The position numbers were made by a program, and so were the translations under genes. The notes below the pieces were generated by a model, which did no database searches, was not told the origin of the DNA, and worked only from the letters and a program-made list of their open reading frames with translations. A DNA stretch of 62,000 nt from Nematostella vectensis (Eukaryota > Cnidaria > Anthozoa > Actiniaria > Edwardsiidae). Position 1 is the stretch's first letter; every line of letters starts with the position of its first letter. Of the stretch, positions 38,393 to 48,315 are shown piece after piece. Where the stretch lies: contig NC_064037.1 of assembly GCF_932526225.1 (NCBI RefSeq), positions 2,509,203-2,571,202 on the forward strand. The letters run 5' to 3'.

Positions 38393-39699
38393 GTTATAAT
38401 AAAATTTTTGTTTAAAGAATGTCGGGAAACCAAATACTAAGGAGTACATTTTATCATTTTGGATAGAGAAATTTTCGAAAATTACATTCGCACGTATTAA
38501 CATATTCTTGTGATCAGATAAGTTCCCTATGAACCACGTCTTTAGTAACTTAGGGCTTCTATTAAGAAAATAACCGTCAACATCCGTCCTGCTTGGCAAA
38601 ACATTAGCGCGTTCGCAAAAGTGACCAATTTTCAAATCTGTCCACATTTTTCCAGCGAACTTAAGCAATCACTTTACACGAATCGTTATTCACTATTATC
38701 ACCATAACGTGCGAATAGACATGAGAACAGCGCATTTTATCAAATGGGATCAAAGACGAAGGATGAAAACACGTCAGATTTGCACCATGAAGAACATCAC
38801 GAACAAATTATTGACAAAAAACGAGTTTTCGGTTAATCGGAAGATCAGGAAAAGGAAGTCTAAATAACAATTCAAAAACATGTCTTTTAAAAAATCGATA
38901 CCAATCAGTCAATGAAAATGTTTATCTGATTGCTGATGAAACATCGACTTGCCCCCAGCTTCCGATGCGTGCACTTAAGGGTATAGTTCTTGATTGGAAA
39001 TGCCTCCAGAGGGTCTACCCATTTTCCGTGCTTTGTCATGGTTCTAACTCGTAATTAAAGCTGATAACAAACTGCTCTCTCGTGCCATCATCATGTTTTA
39101 GCGACTGTTTAACTTGCATTGTAATATTCAGTATTTATTTATGAGGGTGTAAACGAGTCCCAGCACAGTATACTGATCGCATCTACACACCACTATAAAC
39201 ACCAATTCTAACGAGTTTCAGACCAGTATACAGATCGCAACTTCACACCACTATAACTGATATGCATTAGCTTGATACAGCTATCTACTGGTTAGCATAG
39301 AAAACACATGGGCATGTTTACTTTTATTTACTTTCATTTAACAACTAGCACATTTGGGTATTTTCAGAAATATACTGTTGTTAATCTGCGAAATATGCGC
39401 TGCACTCTGGTGCTAGTGGCGAGTGGTGTGACAAAGCCCGCAGTCCAGTAAATAGCAGCACAAGGAATACCTCGGTTTCCGAATTCCCACTCCTCCCTTC
39501 CATGCGCTTACAATGAGTCATTCATCAAACACGATTATAATAACAGTACAATAACATTTTGGTAGCTAGAAAAACCTATATTAATCATGTTGCTTAATAT
39601 AAATCTTAAATCCTCAACGCTTTTCAAATATACTACTCACTTCTTAAATTTAGGTCCTCTATATTGTGTAATTCCAGAAAAAAACCAAACCCCCCATGG

Positions 39700-39890
39700 A
39701 GGGGATTAGAAATTCAGGGGGGAGGGGGGTTCAAACGGCCAGGAATTTCCAGAGGGGAGGGGGTAAAATGCCCTTTTTCCTTAACAGTTACTGTATTATT
39801 ATTTTTCCAGGGGGTTGGAATTCCAAAGGGGTGGGGGGTCATACCTCCGACTCCCTCCATGAGGGGGGGGGGGGGGGGGGGGGGGAAATG
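39700..39890 (+). repeat. G-rich low-complexity tract
   Basis: Several runs of five or more G, with a G run of over 20 near 39863-39885. The frames read through it are not convincing genes. Confidence 0.75.
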
Positions 39891-40343
39891 GATATTTTTT
39901 TGGAACTACACATTTAAGTCCTTGTTGTCTCTTGACTCCAACGTGGCTTTACTTTACCTGGCCGGAAAAATACCGGTCACCGCGGTATCGTATTTTGTGT
40001 TTCTCGGATAAAAATAACTCTCTTCTTTTTCTGTTTTTGGCGCACGGAAACGAGCTTTTTCCATCTTGCAGTTTCGCAATGACTAAAATAATTTGCATTT
40101 TGAAACCCAGTCTAGAATTGTTTTCCGTTTGTGCAGGTTTTTAGGGACATACTGCATTTCGGAAAAAGAAGCATTCAACTTTCGCCTTCGGCTAGCCATT
40201 GTAATTGCCCATACAGACATATTTTATCTGCTACTGAAATATTATGCTGATCAACTGTGTTAAAGAAGTTACGTAATGGAAAAAAGCGCTTGTTTGAAGT
40301 CTACAATAGCTCAGCCGATTCTACCAGTTAAGCGCATCAAATT

Positions 40344-41540
40344 TCAAGATGGTTGGGGGCAAAACCCGTTCGTATACACATCACTGTCTATGTACTGTCT
40401 ATGTCTTTTTGGATGTTTATGATCAGATGCAAATTCACTGTCGTCGACAACGCTTAACTTATTATTTCTCTGGCTGCCATCGGCTTCAGTCACCACCATT
40501 GTTTTTCTAATACTTCCGCGCCCACGAACTGACTGCAAGATTACCAGCTTAAGCCCACTCTGAAAATTCTCATTGAATGCAAAATACAAGCAAGGTGTCA
40601 ATGCGCTGTTGACATGAGCCAATAGGTACTGAAGGAAGGATAACTTGCAGGCCTGGACCGGGTAGGAATGATACAGGACCGGGTTCACGAAGTACACCAC
40701 CCAGCAACATGCGAACCCCACGACTACGGACAAAAGCACGCGCAAAATGCTGCGACTTCTGTGTCTCTCTAGTTCACGTCGAAAATCCGTAGCGCGTAAG
40801 GCTTTTATGGAGCAGGCCCTAGCGCGGGTTGTAGATCCAGGTGCGAAGCAGTTCCTTGCTCCACGGCCGGGGGACACTTGGCGCTTGAAGCTCGCGAGGA
40901 ACACCGAGTAAAGGACGATGATGATAGTTAGGGGTGACACGTAAAACACTGCCAATACGATGGCGGGGTAGGCACGCTGCAAAGCCTCAGTCTCGAATAA
41001 CAAGAAGCAGATAGCGACGCCGTTTTCTTCCTGGAGTCGCAGCGCGTAAAGCATAGGTGACCTCAGCGCTAAGGCAAGCAACCAAGAGCCGAGAATCATA
41101 AAGTACGAGAGACGTTGGGTGATGATCCGTCGAGTTGGGAACCGCAAGGAGAACACTCTTTCGAGCGCTATACAAATCATGCTCGCAACCACGACACAGA
41201 TGAAGACCTCGTGTAGGAACGGCAGAAGCTTACAGAGGACCAACCCGATCATGCCTGGGATTTGCCAGGCGAAGCCATACAGAATGCGCGTGAGCATCCT
41301 AGGCATAAAGATGACGGTGATAAGGAGATCTGCGACGGCCATATTCAGGATAAAGAAGTTGAATGGGATTCGCATTCTTTTGATTTTATAGATGATGGTT
41401 ACTATAAGCAGGTTGCCGAAGATGGAGGTCAACATGATAACGATGTAAGCCAAGGATTTGAGCGTCCTGGATAAGGTGGTTGGCAGTGACGGGGGACACC
41501 CGTTCGCTAGCGTTATCACGGATGCATTCGTACTGTTCAT
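40344..41540 (-). CDS. Class A (rhodopsin-like) G-protein-coupled receptor, single exon
   Basis: Seven-transmembrane receptor of 398 aa; the ligand is unknown. TM1 has FGNLLIV, TM2 NMAVADLL (Asp 71 as 2.50), and Cys 103 is the usual TM3 disulfide cysteine with a partner in NGVAIC. The DRY motif is ERV (127-129). TM6 has ACCWVVYF, and TM7 has NSALTPCLY in place of NPxxY. A basic third loop (about 225-265) precedes TM6. The intronless form and general look resemble the expanded peptide or amine-type receptors of cnidarians, but subfamily assignment would be a guess. Start ATG at 41540, just ahead of an N-glycosylation-type NAS. It is on the same strand as ANKFY1 and could be nested in one of its introns if that gene continues upstream. 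Confidence 0.9.
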   Translation of the reverse strand: MNSTNASVITLANGCPPSLPTTLSRTLKSLAYIVIMLTSIFGNLLIVTIIYKIKRMRIPFNFFILNMAVADLLITVIFMPRMLTRILYGFAWQIPGMIGLVLCKLLPFLHEVFICVVVASMICIALERVFSLRFPTRRIITQRLSYFMILGSWLLALALRSPMLYALRLQEENGVAICFLLFETEALQRAYPAIVLAVFYVSPLTIIIVLYSVFLASFKRQVSPGRGARNCFAPGSTTRARACSIKALRATDFRRELERHRSRSILRVLLSVVVGFACCWVVYFVNPVLYHSYPVQACKLSFLQYLLAHVNSALTPCLYFAFNENFQSGLKLVILQSVRGRGSIRKTMVVTEADGSQRNNKLSVVDDSEFASDHKHPKRHRQYIDSDVYTNGFCPQPS

Positions 41541-44500
41541 CTTGCGTGCTGTCCAAGGGGACTACTTGTTAAGACTGCAAGGTGAGATGTTTTTTCGCGA
41601 GAAGACTTTCAAGTGCACCGCTTTTCGCAAAACAACTTTCGTTTCGAGGTGTCTAAACAGATCTATAAAGCCGCTTAGCAACGATATCGATGTACTCGAA
41701 ACGCCAGGTAGAAATCGTTCACCCAAAGTTAGAGCTCAAAATCCTTTCACGAACAACAGGAAAGAGTCTTATTTCACAGAGAGAACTCTTTGAATTCACA
41801 AATCCAGACGAATAGCTTAGAGACCTGTCCAAGCAACAACTTTTGAGTGATCGGATGCTGAAACTCGACCTGAATTTATACCGTTCCCCCGTTAGCACGT
41901 GTATAGCGAATCTGTTCGATTCCGCAAAAACGTGAGAGCTAATCGTCTTCCAAGTTGACATCTGCTTCACAAGTGCTGAATGAAGCCTCAGTTCTTTTAT
42001 CACCTATTAACCAGTGCTGCATCGATTACCGGACCCGCAACGTTTAGTGCTGTCCCTTTTCATCTACAGCGAAATTTCTTGGTCTCCGGGACGTTGGGTT
42101 TCAAATGAGTTTTATTGGTCTCCTTGGGGTTATTGCACTTGCAGATTTACCCGATGAGTAGCCTGCCTTTTAGTGAGCTTTTTGCTTGCAGGTGACAAAG
42201 GACTTAGTGCTATTAACGCCCAAGTCATAAGTCTCCAGTGCTACCTTAGGTTAGTGTTATGTCTCCATTCGCTGTCGAGAACTCGACTAACAGAGCTTAA
42301 ACAACGATTTTGTATGTGTACTAGAGTAAACAAATTGAAACGATAGACAAAAACACGGCGACTTCAAAGATGGAATGATTTCTAGATTTCGCTCAATTCA
42401 AAAGCGTGCCATTCACACGAGGGTACTTAAATAAAAGATTTATCGAAAAGAAAAGTTTTATTTATTGCATAATTTTTGTTTTTTCTTTGAATAGGGCTCT
42501 TCAGACCAATCATAGTTTTATTCAAAATGTACATTGCGTCTAAAAGTCTTATTTTCTTGTTTAATTGGTCTATGCCCATCAATGTAACAGAGAAAGCGAC
42601 AATTTCAAGTGAGAAATGGGAAGTAATCAAAGGGCAAACATAGGAGATGAAACACAAATTGAATATGATAGATGTAGGTAAGGTGTACATTAGGCACGGC
42701 GACTAAGGGGAAAACACAATTCTCGAAGGTGTTAAACACAAATATTGCCGCGCATACTAGTTCTTGAGGAAATAAGTACTTTTGCTTCATCAAAACAAGA
42801 TAAGGATATCACAATCAGATCAAAGCAAATGTAAAAAAATTTATACGGCTATACGTATATGGTGCATAAATTTGAAGTGGACTCTCTGCAAATAATATTT
42901 TTTGTGTGTGATTGTGTTTTTCGCTTTTGTTATTATTATTTTTCCTGACTAGCAATGACGTCATACTGCATATTCCATTTCACAAAGCTTAACAACGTTT
43001 TCTTAGCACGATGATGAAGATTTTAGCTGTTTCTACATCATTTTCGATGCGATGCAGCATTTTTTATCCCTCTCTGTCGCGATAAAAACACGAGGAAGAC
43101 ATGAAAAGGTACAGACGTCAAATAAATAATAATGAGAAGGACGAGTTACTTTCATGATTTTTTGGTACCAATCCAAATAAGATCAGAGACAAAAAACAAA
43201 GAAAAGACAGTGATTTCATTCAATATTTGCCAATCATGAAAAATATTAGTTTTACATGATGGTTGTTCCCATTATTTTTTAATTAAAAAAATGGATTAAA
43301 AACTCTAAAATCTAAAATCAAAGTTATGTACTTCATTTACCAATTTTGATCGAAAACATCGCAACCACTGCACCCAAAAAATCATCAAAATAGATCCTTC
43401 CTCGCACTTTGTATTACGCTAGGATGACAAAATGGCGGCTGGCAGAGGCCCAATGAGGGGCCTGGTGCGAGATTCGCAAATGGCGGTATAAAACGTGACA
43501 AACGTGGCGAGGGGGAAAACTCATTACGAAACCTAGACTAGCCACACATCCACATAGAGAGATACCAAACACGAGAGGAAGCCCCCGATTAACATGCTTT
43601 TACGCATGATGGCGCTCTAATCGAATTGAATTCTAATCGATCTAAGAGAATCTGATTCAGAGCGGGCAGGAAATATAAGTGTATAAATAAAAGTGCACAA
43701 GAAATTAGTTTCCTAGTTTGAGACAAATATTAAAACCATGCTGTAACGTTTCCTAATAACAAAGAAAAAAAAACAGTTGGCGTGGGCACTACTTCATTAA
43801 GATCCAACATGGCGGATATAGTCCATGAAAATAGCAAACGATGACTCGCGGTTAATACTTCATGCAAGACACAAACAATTTGCACTCCCTAACCTAATCC
43901 CTACATAAAATATTGTAATTTCTAAAAAAAAAGACCAATCAATTGCGATTGCCACTGCCAAATTGTGTGTGTTTTTTTTCACTGCGATAAAAACGCAGTT
44001 CATCATCTACAAGCGGGCTCACACATGAACCTGCTCAGAACAAGAAAATTATCAACAGCATTGTGTCTTTAAGTGCACCAGTCCCTTAGATTCAACTGAG
44101 GAGTTCCAAATAAGAAATTTCAAAATCGCTCAAAATTGGTTTAAAGTTAGCCCCTGGTTCTCTTATCATGTTTAAAAAGTTTGAGTTACATACAATAAAT
44201 ATTTTTCGAGAAATTCCGAATTTACGATTTTGCCTATAAAATCGCCGATTTGGGGGCATTTTTCACCTTTCGTACAAAATCGCAAAATATTCTTTGAATA
44301 TACGCGGAATTAAAAATAGCGATACAGATCCTTAGAAAGGAGTTGATAAGGTATAAATCGAGTGGTTTCTTTACTTTTTCCGGCAAAAAAAAGTATATTT
44401 TATTGCTGTTAAACATGTCAATAAAAAATGTCGACTTGAATAATAGCTTAAATTTGGGGCTTATAAAACCGATGGTACATGGATTTTCGCAGAGATTTTG

Positions 44501-44986
44501 CACTTTAAGCAAACATTGGTGTTATTTCTTTCGATTCAGCAAATAAAAAATTGGGGGAATCAAATTCCCGAATTAAAATGAAGCCGAACGCAACCCCATG
44601 TCGGGCTCAAATAACACGCGATTTTCTTGACAGCCGTCTTTATTAGATACACATACCTGTTTGTACAGGAGACAAACCACAGATAATAAACTCTACCCTT
44701 ACTGTATACTAATCTCAGATGCAGTATAATTGTCTTGGTTCATCCTTGGAAGTTACTGGAAGTCAATAAAGACATTACAATGAAAAATATTTGCTATTTT
44801 GTACAGACTTCAGTTCAGAACACCTGCCGGAATGGCAAACTTTGAAGGATTTGTTTGGGTTTTAAAGTTTCTTTACGCTCAATTGAAGTAAAAGATATTC
44901 AAACACGTCAGTTCTTACCTTCTGCCAAGAGGTTTCTGGGAGAAAAGCCGATTTGTAAGATTAATTTTAATGAAAGGTCAAGTACT
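41541..44986. other. No gene recognised
   Basis: AT-rich intergenic or intronic DNA up to the left end of the Polinton. It contains a dispersed-repeat fragment (43385-43440) matching 14735-14790 in reverse complement. No domain-bearing open frame or RNA gene seen. Confidence 0.55.
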
Positions 44987-45443
44987 AGTAGTAGGGAAAT
45001 GGCGCAGCTGGCGCAACTTTTTGATCATCCCAAATTTCATTCCAAAAGTGGCGCAAAAGTCTCCGCACACCTCCGCCAAGCCTCGCGACCTGCGCATGCG
45101 CGAGTTTGCCAGAGATCTCTTGCACGACCAAGCCCACCCGTCAATCACTTTGTCACGTGATAGCCAAGCCCACCTGTCAATCACTTTGTCACGTGACGAC
45201 CACGCCCACCTGTCAATCATTTTGTAAAAAACCTGTCAATCACTTTGTAAAAAACCTGTCAATCACTTTGTCAAGAACCTGTCAATCACTTTGTCAAGAA
45301 CCTGTCAATCACTTTGTCAAAAACCTGTCAATCACTTTGTCACGTGATAGCCAAGCCCACCTGTCAATCATTTTGTCGCGTGACGGCCAAGCCCACCTGT
45401 CAATCACTTTGTCACGTGTCGCACCTAGGAGGAGCTCGGGAGG
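44987..45443 (+). repeat. Left terminal inverted repeat
   Basis: Pairs with 60995-61455 reversed. The outer 130 bp is unique and nearly identical on both sides. The inner part is a tandem array of CCTGTCAATCACTTTGT units, some with CACGTGA and GCCCACCTG. Unit number and order differ between the two ends. The inner edge carries CACCTAGGAGGAGCTCG. Open frames read through it are repeat shadows. Confidence 0.9.
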
Positions 45444-45483
45444 CTATTCTGGTCTAAAGACGAATGGGGTCATAGATAAAATG

Positions 45484-45719
45484 ACATTAAAGACGGAGGT
45501 GAAGATTAAAAACGATGCGTGCTGGAGGTGAATGTGAGTAACACTGCGGATGCGGGGCCTGAACACTGCTGTTGTGACGCTGATTACTATGAAGACTCAG
45601 AATACGGAAGCTTCGACCCCGTTGGGTTTGTGGCCGGAGCGGCGACAATTGTCCTCGGTGTTTTAGCAATGTTAGTCTCCATACCACGGTATGGCGAAAA
45701 AAGATGGGTGAGATACTAG
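45484..45719 (+). pseudogene. Possible small membrane-protein remnant
   Basis: A 66-codon open frame (45519-45719) includes a hydrophobic stretch FVAGAATIVLGVLAMLV and a Cys cluster CCCD, but has no ATG before the helix. An ATG at 45515 is in another frame and stops after eight codons. A promoter-like CATTAAAGAC lies at about 45483. This could be a frameshifted gene or chance. Confidence 0.25.
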
Positions 45720-45747
45720 TCCACAGATGTGGTGTGGAGACTTTAGA

Positions 45748-45785
45748 CCCCACCTAGGGGGAGCTCGAGGGGATAGCCTCTCAGC
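45748..45785. repeat. Dispersed GC-rich palindromic motif
   Basis: CACCTAGGGGGAGCTCGAGG then GGATAGCCTC. Related copies lie at about 45422-45443 and 60988-61020 (TIR inner edges), 52989-53025, 53178-53215, 54008-54044, 54117-54152 and 50470-50498. Most of the last five lie in coding sequence. The core GAGGGGCTAGCCCCTC is a near-perfect inverted repeat. Confidence 0.8.
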
Positions 45786-45806
45786 TTCACATCTGAAAAG
45801 CCTTTG

Positions 45807-45823
45807 AAAAGTGGTTTAAAGAC
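45807..45823 (+). promoter_or_regulatory. Putative promoter motif of the TFIIB-like gene
   Basis: AAAAGTGGTTTAAAGAC, 18 nt before the chosen ATG. About 45 bp of flanking sequence (TCAGCTTCACATCT through GTGGTTTAAAGACATG) is shared with the polymerase gene leader. Confidence 0.65.
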
Positions 45824-45840
45824 ATGAACAGTCTAATAAA

Positions 45841-46767
45841 ATGGAGGAACGAACAGTTGAACGCACGGTTGAAGATCGGTCACCACCACCATATAATATC
45901 CCCGGCGGACCGGTGCCTGAGATTAACGTCCCCACCCTCATGCCGGAATTTGCACTGTTTGACCGAGCCCTCACCGAATACGAGACTAGTAGAGCCTCCT
46001 TGGGAGACGAGGATAGTAGTAACACCCTTTGCAATCATGACGACCTAGTCATAGAAGACGGGGTCACTAGTTGCTTAGAGTGCGGGGAACAGATGCAGCG
46101 CGTGATCGCGCACGAAAGGGAATGGGGTTTTTACGGACATTCCGACGGCAAACGGTCTTCGAATCCAAGTCGGGTCCAGGTACGTAGGTCTGAGGATAGA
46201 AATATTGACAAGGATGTGGAGAACATGGGTTTTAGTGGGGTGATTGTAGCCAAAGCTAACGAGATATACACTCAGGTGACGAAAGGCCAGATTTTTCGCG
46301 GCGACCCACGGAAGGCGATCGTCTTTGCGTGTATTTACTACGCCTACAAGATGTCCGGTAAGTGTCAGACACCGAAAACCTTGATGGAAACTTTTGGATT
46401 GAGCAAGAAGAGTTGCCTTAAGGGTCTGAAAATCTTCAGTATTAACATGCCTAAAGATTACTTACTACACGGAACGTCTCCCACCGTCGTGGACCACATT
46501 CGCGATGTGATGGATAGATTCTCGGCGTCCCCCGCACAGAAGGGAGAGGTGGTCCAGCTCTACTACAGATCTAAGAACCGCTCGTCTGAGTTGAATCGCG
46601 CTCGCCCACAATCCTTTGCGGTCGCTTTAACCTATTACTGGATACGGCAAAAGAAGATCGATATTACGCTTAAAAAATTCTCCGAAAGAACGGGCGTCTC
46701 CGAGTTGACCATCAGTAGGAAAGCGAGAGAAGTGGCCACAGTCCTGGGTACGCCTGGTGTGGTATGA
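45841..46767 (+). CDS. TFIIB-like transcription initiation factor
   Basis: 308 aa. TFIIB recruits RNA polymerase to promoters. Here residues 64-81 form a putative zinc ribbon (C64, H66, C78, C81). A linker with EWGFYGHSDGKRSSNPSR follows, and then two helical blocks (about 110-205 and 210-305) fit paired cyclin folds, including GFSGVIVAKANEIY and RKAIVFACIYYAYK. The C-terminus has a helix-turn-helix-like FSERTGVSELTISRKAREV. The pattern is closest to TFIIB homologues I recall from giant viruses (mimivirus-like) rather than animal GTF2B. The N-terminus carries GPVPEINVP, a motif also in the element's polymerase. I do not know TFIIB as a standard Polinton gene. Start at ATG 45841; an ATG at 45824 is out of frame. 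Confidence 0.78.
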   Translation: MEERTVERTVEDRSPPPYNIPGGPVPEINVPTLMPEFALFDRALTEYETSRASLGDEDSSNTLCNHDDLVIEDGVTSCLECGEQMQRVIAHEREWGFYGHSDGKRSSNPSRVQVRRSEDRNIDKDVENMGFSGVIVAKANEIYTQVTKGQIFRGDPRKAIVFACIYYAYKMSGKCQTPKTLMETFGLSKKSCLKGLKIFSINMPKDYLLHGTSPTVVDHIRDVMDRFSASPAQKGEVVQLYYRSKNRSSELNRARPQSFAVALTYYWIRQKKIDITLKKFSERTGVSELTISRKAREVATVLGTPGVV

Positions 46768-46771
46768 TGTT

Positions 46772-46795
46772 TCCTGATTTCCAGAGAAATCAGGA
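46772..46795 (+). terminator. Hairpin just after the TFIIB-like gene
   Basis: Perfect 10-bp stem TCCTGATTTC / GAAATCAGGA with a 4-nt loop, starting 5 nt after the stop codon. It is a candidate 3'-end signal. Mimivirus transcripts are known to end at hairpins, but the link here is inference. Confidence 0.5.
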
Positions 46796-46854
46796 TTTCC
46801 AGAAAACTGTCAGTTCGGAGTAGATGTGAATTAACACGTCTAAAAAAATTCGAA

Positions 46855-46871
46855 AAAAGTGGTTTAAAGAC
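46855..46871 (+). promoter_or_regulatory. Putative promoter motif of the ankyrin gene
   Basis: AAAAAGTGGTTTAAAGACG, ending about 17 nt before the ATG at 46889. Same core as the TFIIB-like and polymerase genes. Confidence 0.65.
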
Positions 46872-46888
46872 GTGGATGTAATAACAAA

Positions 46889-47713
46889 ATGGATATGCAA
46901 AGTGCTGGAAGTCTTACAAATCTCACCGTGGAGGATCAAGCCGCCACCTTAGCGAGGTGGGGAGCCGCAGACTTTGACGCCGTTATGGAGCGCGCGGCGT
47001 GGGAGGGGTGCGTCGAGACCGTGAGGTTGTGTAAGAGTTGGGGTGCGACGGATTTCGAAAAGCCGATGGTCAGGGCCGCAATGAACGGCCACACCGAGAT
47101 CGTTAAGATGTGTTGTGAGTCGGGCGCCTGTGACTTCGTGTATCCAGCGTCCATGGCCGCGAAAGGCGGGCACGTAGAGGTTTTGAAGGTGATGGGCGAG
47201 TATTGTGCCGACGGAGGAGAGGCCATGACCGAGGCCATGGGTGCTGCGGCGGCGGAAGGTCAGGTGGGGGTTGTTGAGTTGTTGATAGATCTAGGTGTCG
47301 ATGTCGATGTCGGTTGGGCCACCGCTGAGGCGGCGTACAATGGGCACGTTGAGGTTCTGAAGCTGCTGAGAGAAAACTTCTGGGAGTTTGACCCGGACTA
47401 TGCTATAACACCAGCCATCGAATCTCGCAACCTCGAGATTGTGAGGTTGTGCTTGGAGTGGGGCGCGACCGATCTCATTGTACATATGAACTACGCACGG
47501 TTTTGGCATCTGCATAAGATTTTCGCGGTGCTACGTGCGGCGTGGGGGTGGAGTCTTGTGCATGAGGAGCTCCCGGAGAAGCTACACAAGGTGAGATTCC
47601 GTAGAAAGCTGGAGGACGAACTAATGCCAGTAGCTTGGCATCCGGACAGGTTTTGGGATTGGTGCATGGATGAGCAAGAGAAGGAAATGTTGGGAGAATG
47701 CTTCGCCAGGTAG
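46889..47713 (+). CDS. Ankyrin-repeat protein of giant-virus style
   Basis: 274 aa. About six to seven degenerate ankyrin repeats (AAMNGHTEIVKMC, MAAKGGHVEVLKV, AEAAYNGHVEVLKLL, SRNLEIVRLCLEWGATD) precede a C-terminal block with AWHPDRFWDWCMDEQEKEML. This Trp- and acid-rich tail resembles the C-termini I recall on marseillevirus and mimivirus ankyrin proteins. No signal peptide or membrane segment. The ankyrin protein probably mediates host-protein contact, but the partner is unknown. Composition is more GC-rich than the neighbouring host DNA. It sits between the TFIIB-like and Cys/His-repeat genes, all on the plus strand with the same upstream motif. Confidence 0.8.
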   Translation: MDMQSAGSLTNLTVEDQAATLARWGAADFDAVMERAAWEGCVETVRLCKSWGATDFEKPMVRAAMNGHTEIVKMCCESGACDFVYPASMAAKGGHVEVLKVMGEYCADGGEAMTEAMGAAAAEGQVGVVELLIDLGVDVDVGWATAEAAYNGHVEVLKLLRENFWEFDPDYAITPAIESRNLEIVRLCLEWGATDLIVHMNYARFWHLHKIFAVLRAAWGWSLVHEELPEKLHKVRFRRKLEDELMPVAWHPDRFWDWCMDEQEKEMLGECFAR

Positions 47714-47754
47714 ACGCCGACCGGCTAGAAGGCGGGTATCGCGTGTTGGATTGA

Positions 47755-47772
47755 AAAGTGATTTAAGGACAT
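47755..47772 (+). promoter_or_regulatory. Putative promoter motif of the Cys/His-repeat gene
   Basis: AAAAGTGATTTAAGGAC lies directly before the ATG at 47771. The motif and about 60 bp beyond it match the 5' end of the polymerase gene at about 80 percent. Confidence 0.6.
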
Positions 47773-48118
47773 GACCGGTTTGATAGAAATGGAGAACCAA
47801 ACGGTGAAAGACTCGAAAGTATCCCCCGTAAAGCGAACAACGGATTATAAGTGTCTTCATGGCAGAGTGAAATATTATTGCAAAGATTGTCACGGATCGC
47901 AAATCTGCCCTCACAACCGGAGAAAAACGCGGTGCAGAGAATGTAACGGCGGTAGCATTTGTGAGCACAGACGAGCAAGATATGTCTGTAAAGACTGCAA
48001 GGGGAAAGGGATGTGTGAACACAGCAAACAGAGACCCTTTTGTAAGTTATGCGGAGGGTCTCAAATATGCGAACACGATAGACAAAAGCACCATTGCAGA
48101 ACGTGTAACGGAAATTAA
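47771..48118 (+). CDS. Cys/His-repeat (zinc-binding) protein
   Basis: 115 aa. After a 25-residue leader there are about four repeats of the form C-x-H-x5-6-C-x2-C-x-G (for example ICEHRRARYVCKDCKGK), probably binding zinc. Such repeats occur in giant-virus and some protist proteins of unknown function. The first 16 residues (MTGLIEMENQTVKDSK) copy the N-terminus of the element's polymerase (MAGLIEMENLKVKDLK), promoter included. This indicates that the gene acquired its 5' end by duplication from the polymerase gene. Function unknown; nucleic-acid binding is a guess. Confidence 0.7.
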   Translation: MTGLIEMENQTVKDSKVSPVKRTTDYKCLHGRVKYYCKDCHGSQICPHNRRKTRCRECNGGSICEHRRARYVCKDCKGKGMCEHSKQRPFCKLCGGSQICEHDRQKHHCRTCNGN

Positions 48119-48132
48119 CATTGACCCACTCA

Positions 48133-48161
48133 GTTTTGTAACGCGTCTCACGTTACAAAAC
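48133..48161. terminator. Bidirectional hairpin between convergent genes
   Basis: Perfect 11-bp stem GTTTTGTAACG / CGTTACAAAAC with a 7-nt loop, 15 nt past the stop of the Cys/His-repeat gene and on the 3' side of the convergent 508-aa gene. Candidate shared 3'-end signal. Confidence 0.5.
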
Positions 48162-48315
48162 ACATACATTCCTAATCACCCTAACAACTAGCGATTCTGA
48201 AAATAGGTTTTGTATTTACATTGAGAGTTCGCGGTCGCCAGGGTGGTCTGGTATGCACGTGAACAGGTATTGTCTTCTTGCGGTACGTCACATCCGTCCA
48301 CATGCACCCCGCATG

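Larger units (their letters stand above)
37160..40343. other. No gene recognised
   Basis: Sequence between the first visible ANKFY1 exon and the GPCR. It holds a 43-bp array (37970-38390) and a G-rich tract (39700-39890). Short open frames show no family resemblance. Missing N-terminal ANKFY1 exons were looked for by eye and not found. Confidence 0.5.

Noticed and set aside
45106-45531. Open frame across the left TIR, with similar frames at 61188-61443
   Set aside because: The peptides are repeats of the TIR sub-terminal units and occur at both ends; no independent coding evidence.
46936-47515. Antisense frames within the ankyrin gene
   Set aside because: The plus-strand frame has clear ankyrin repeats and an upstream promoter motif; the antisense frames show none.
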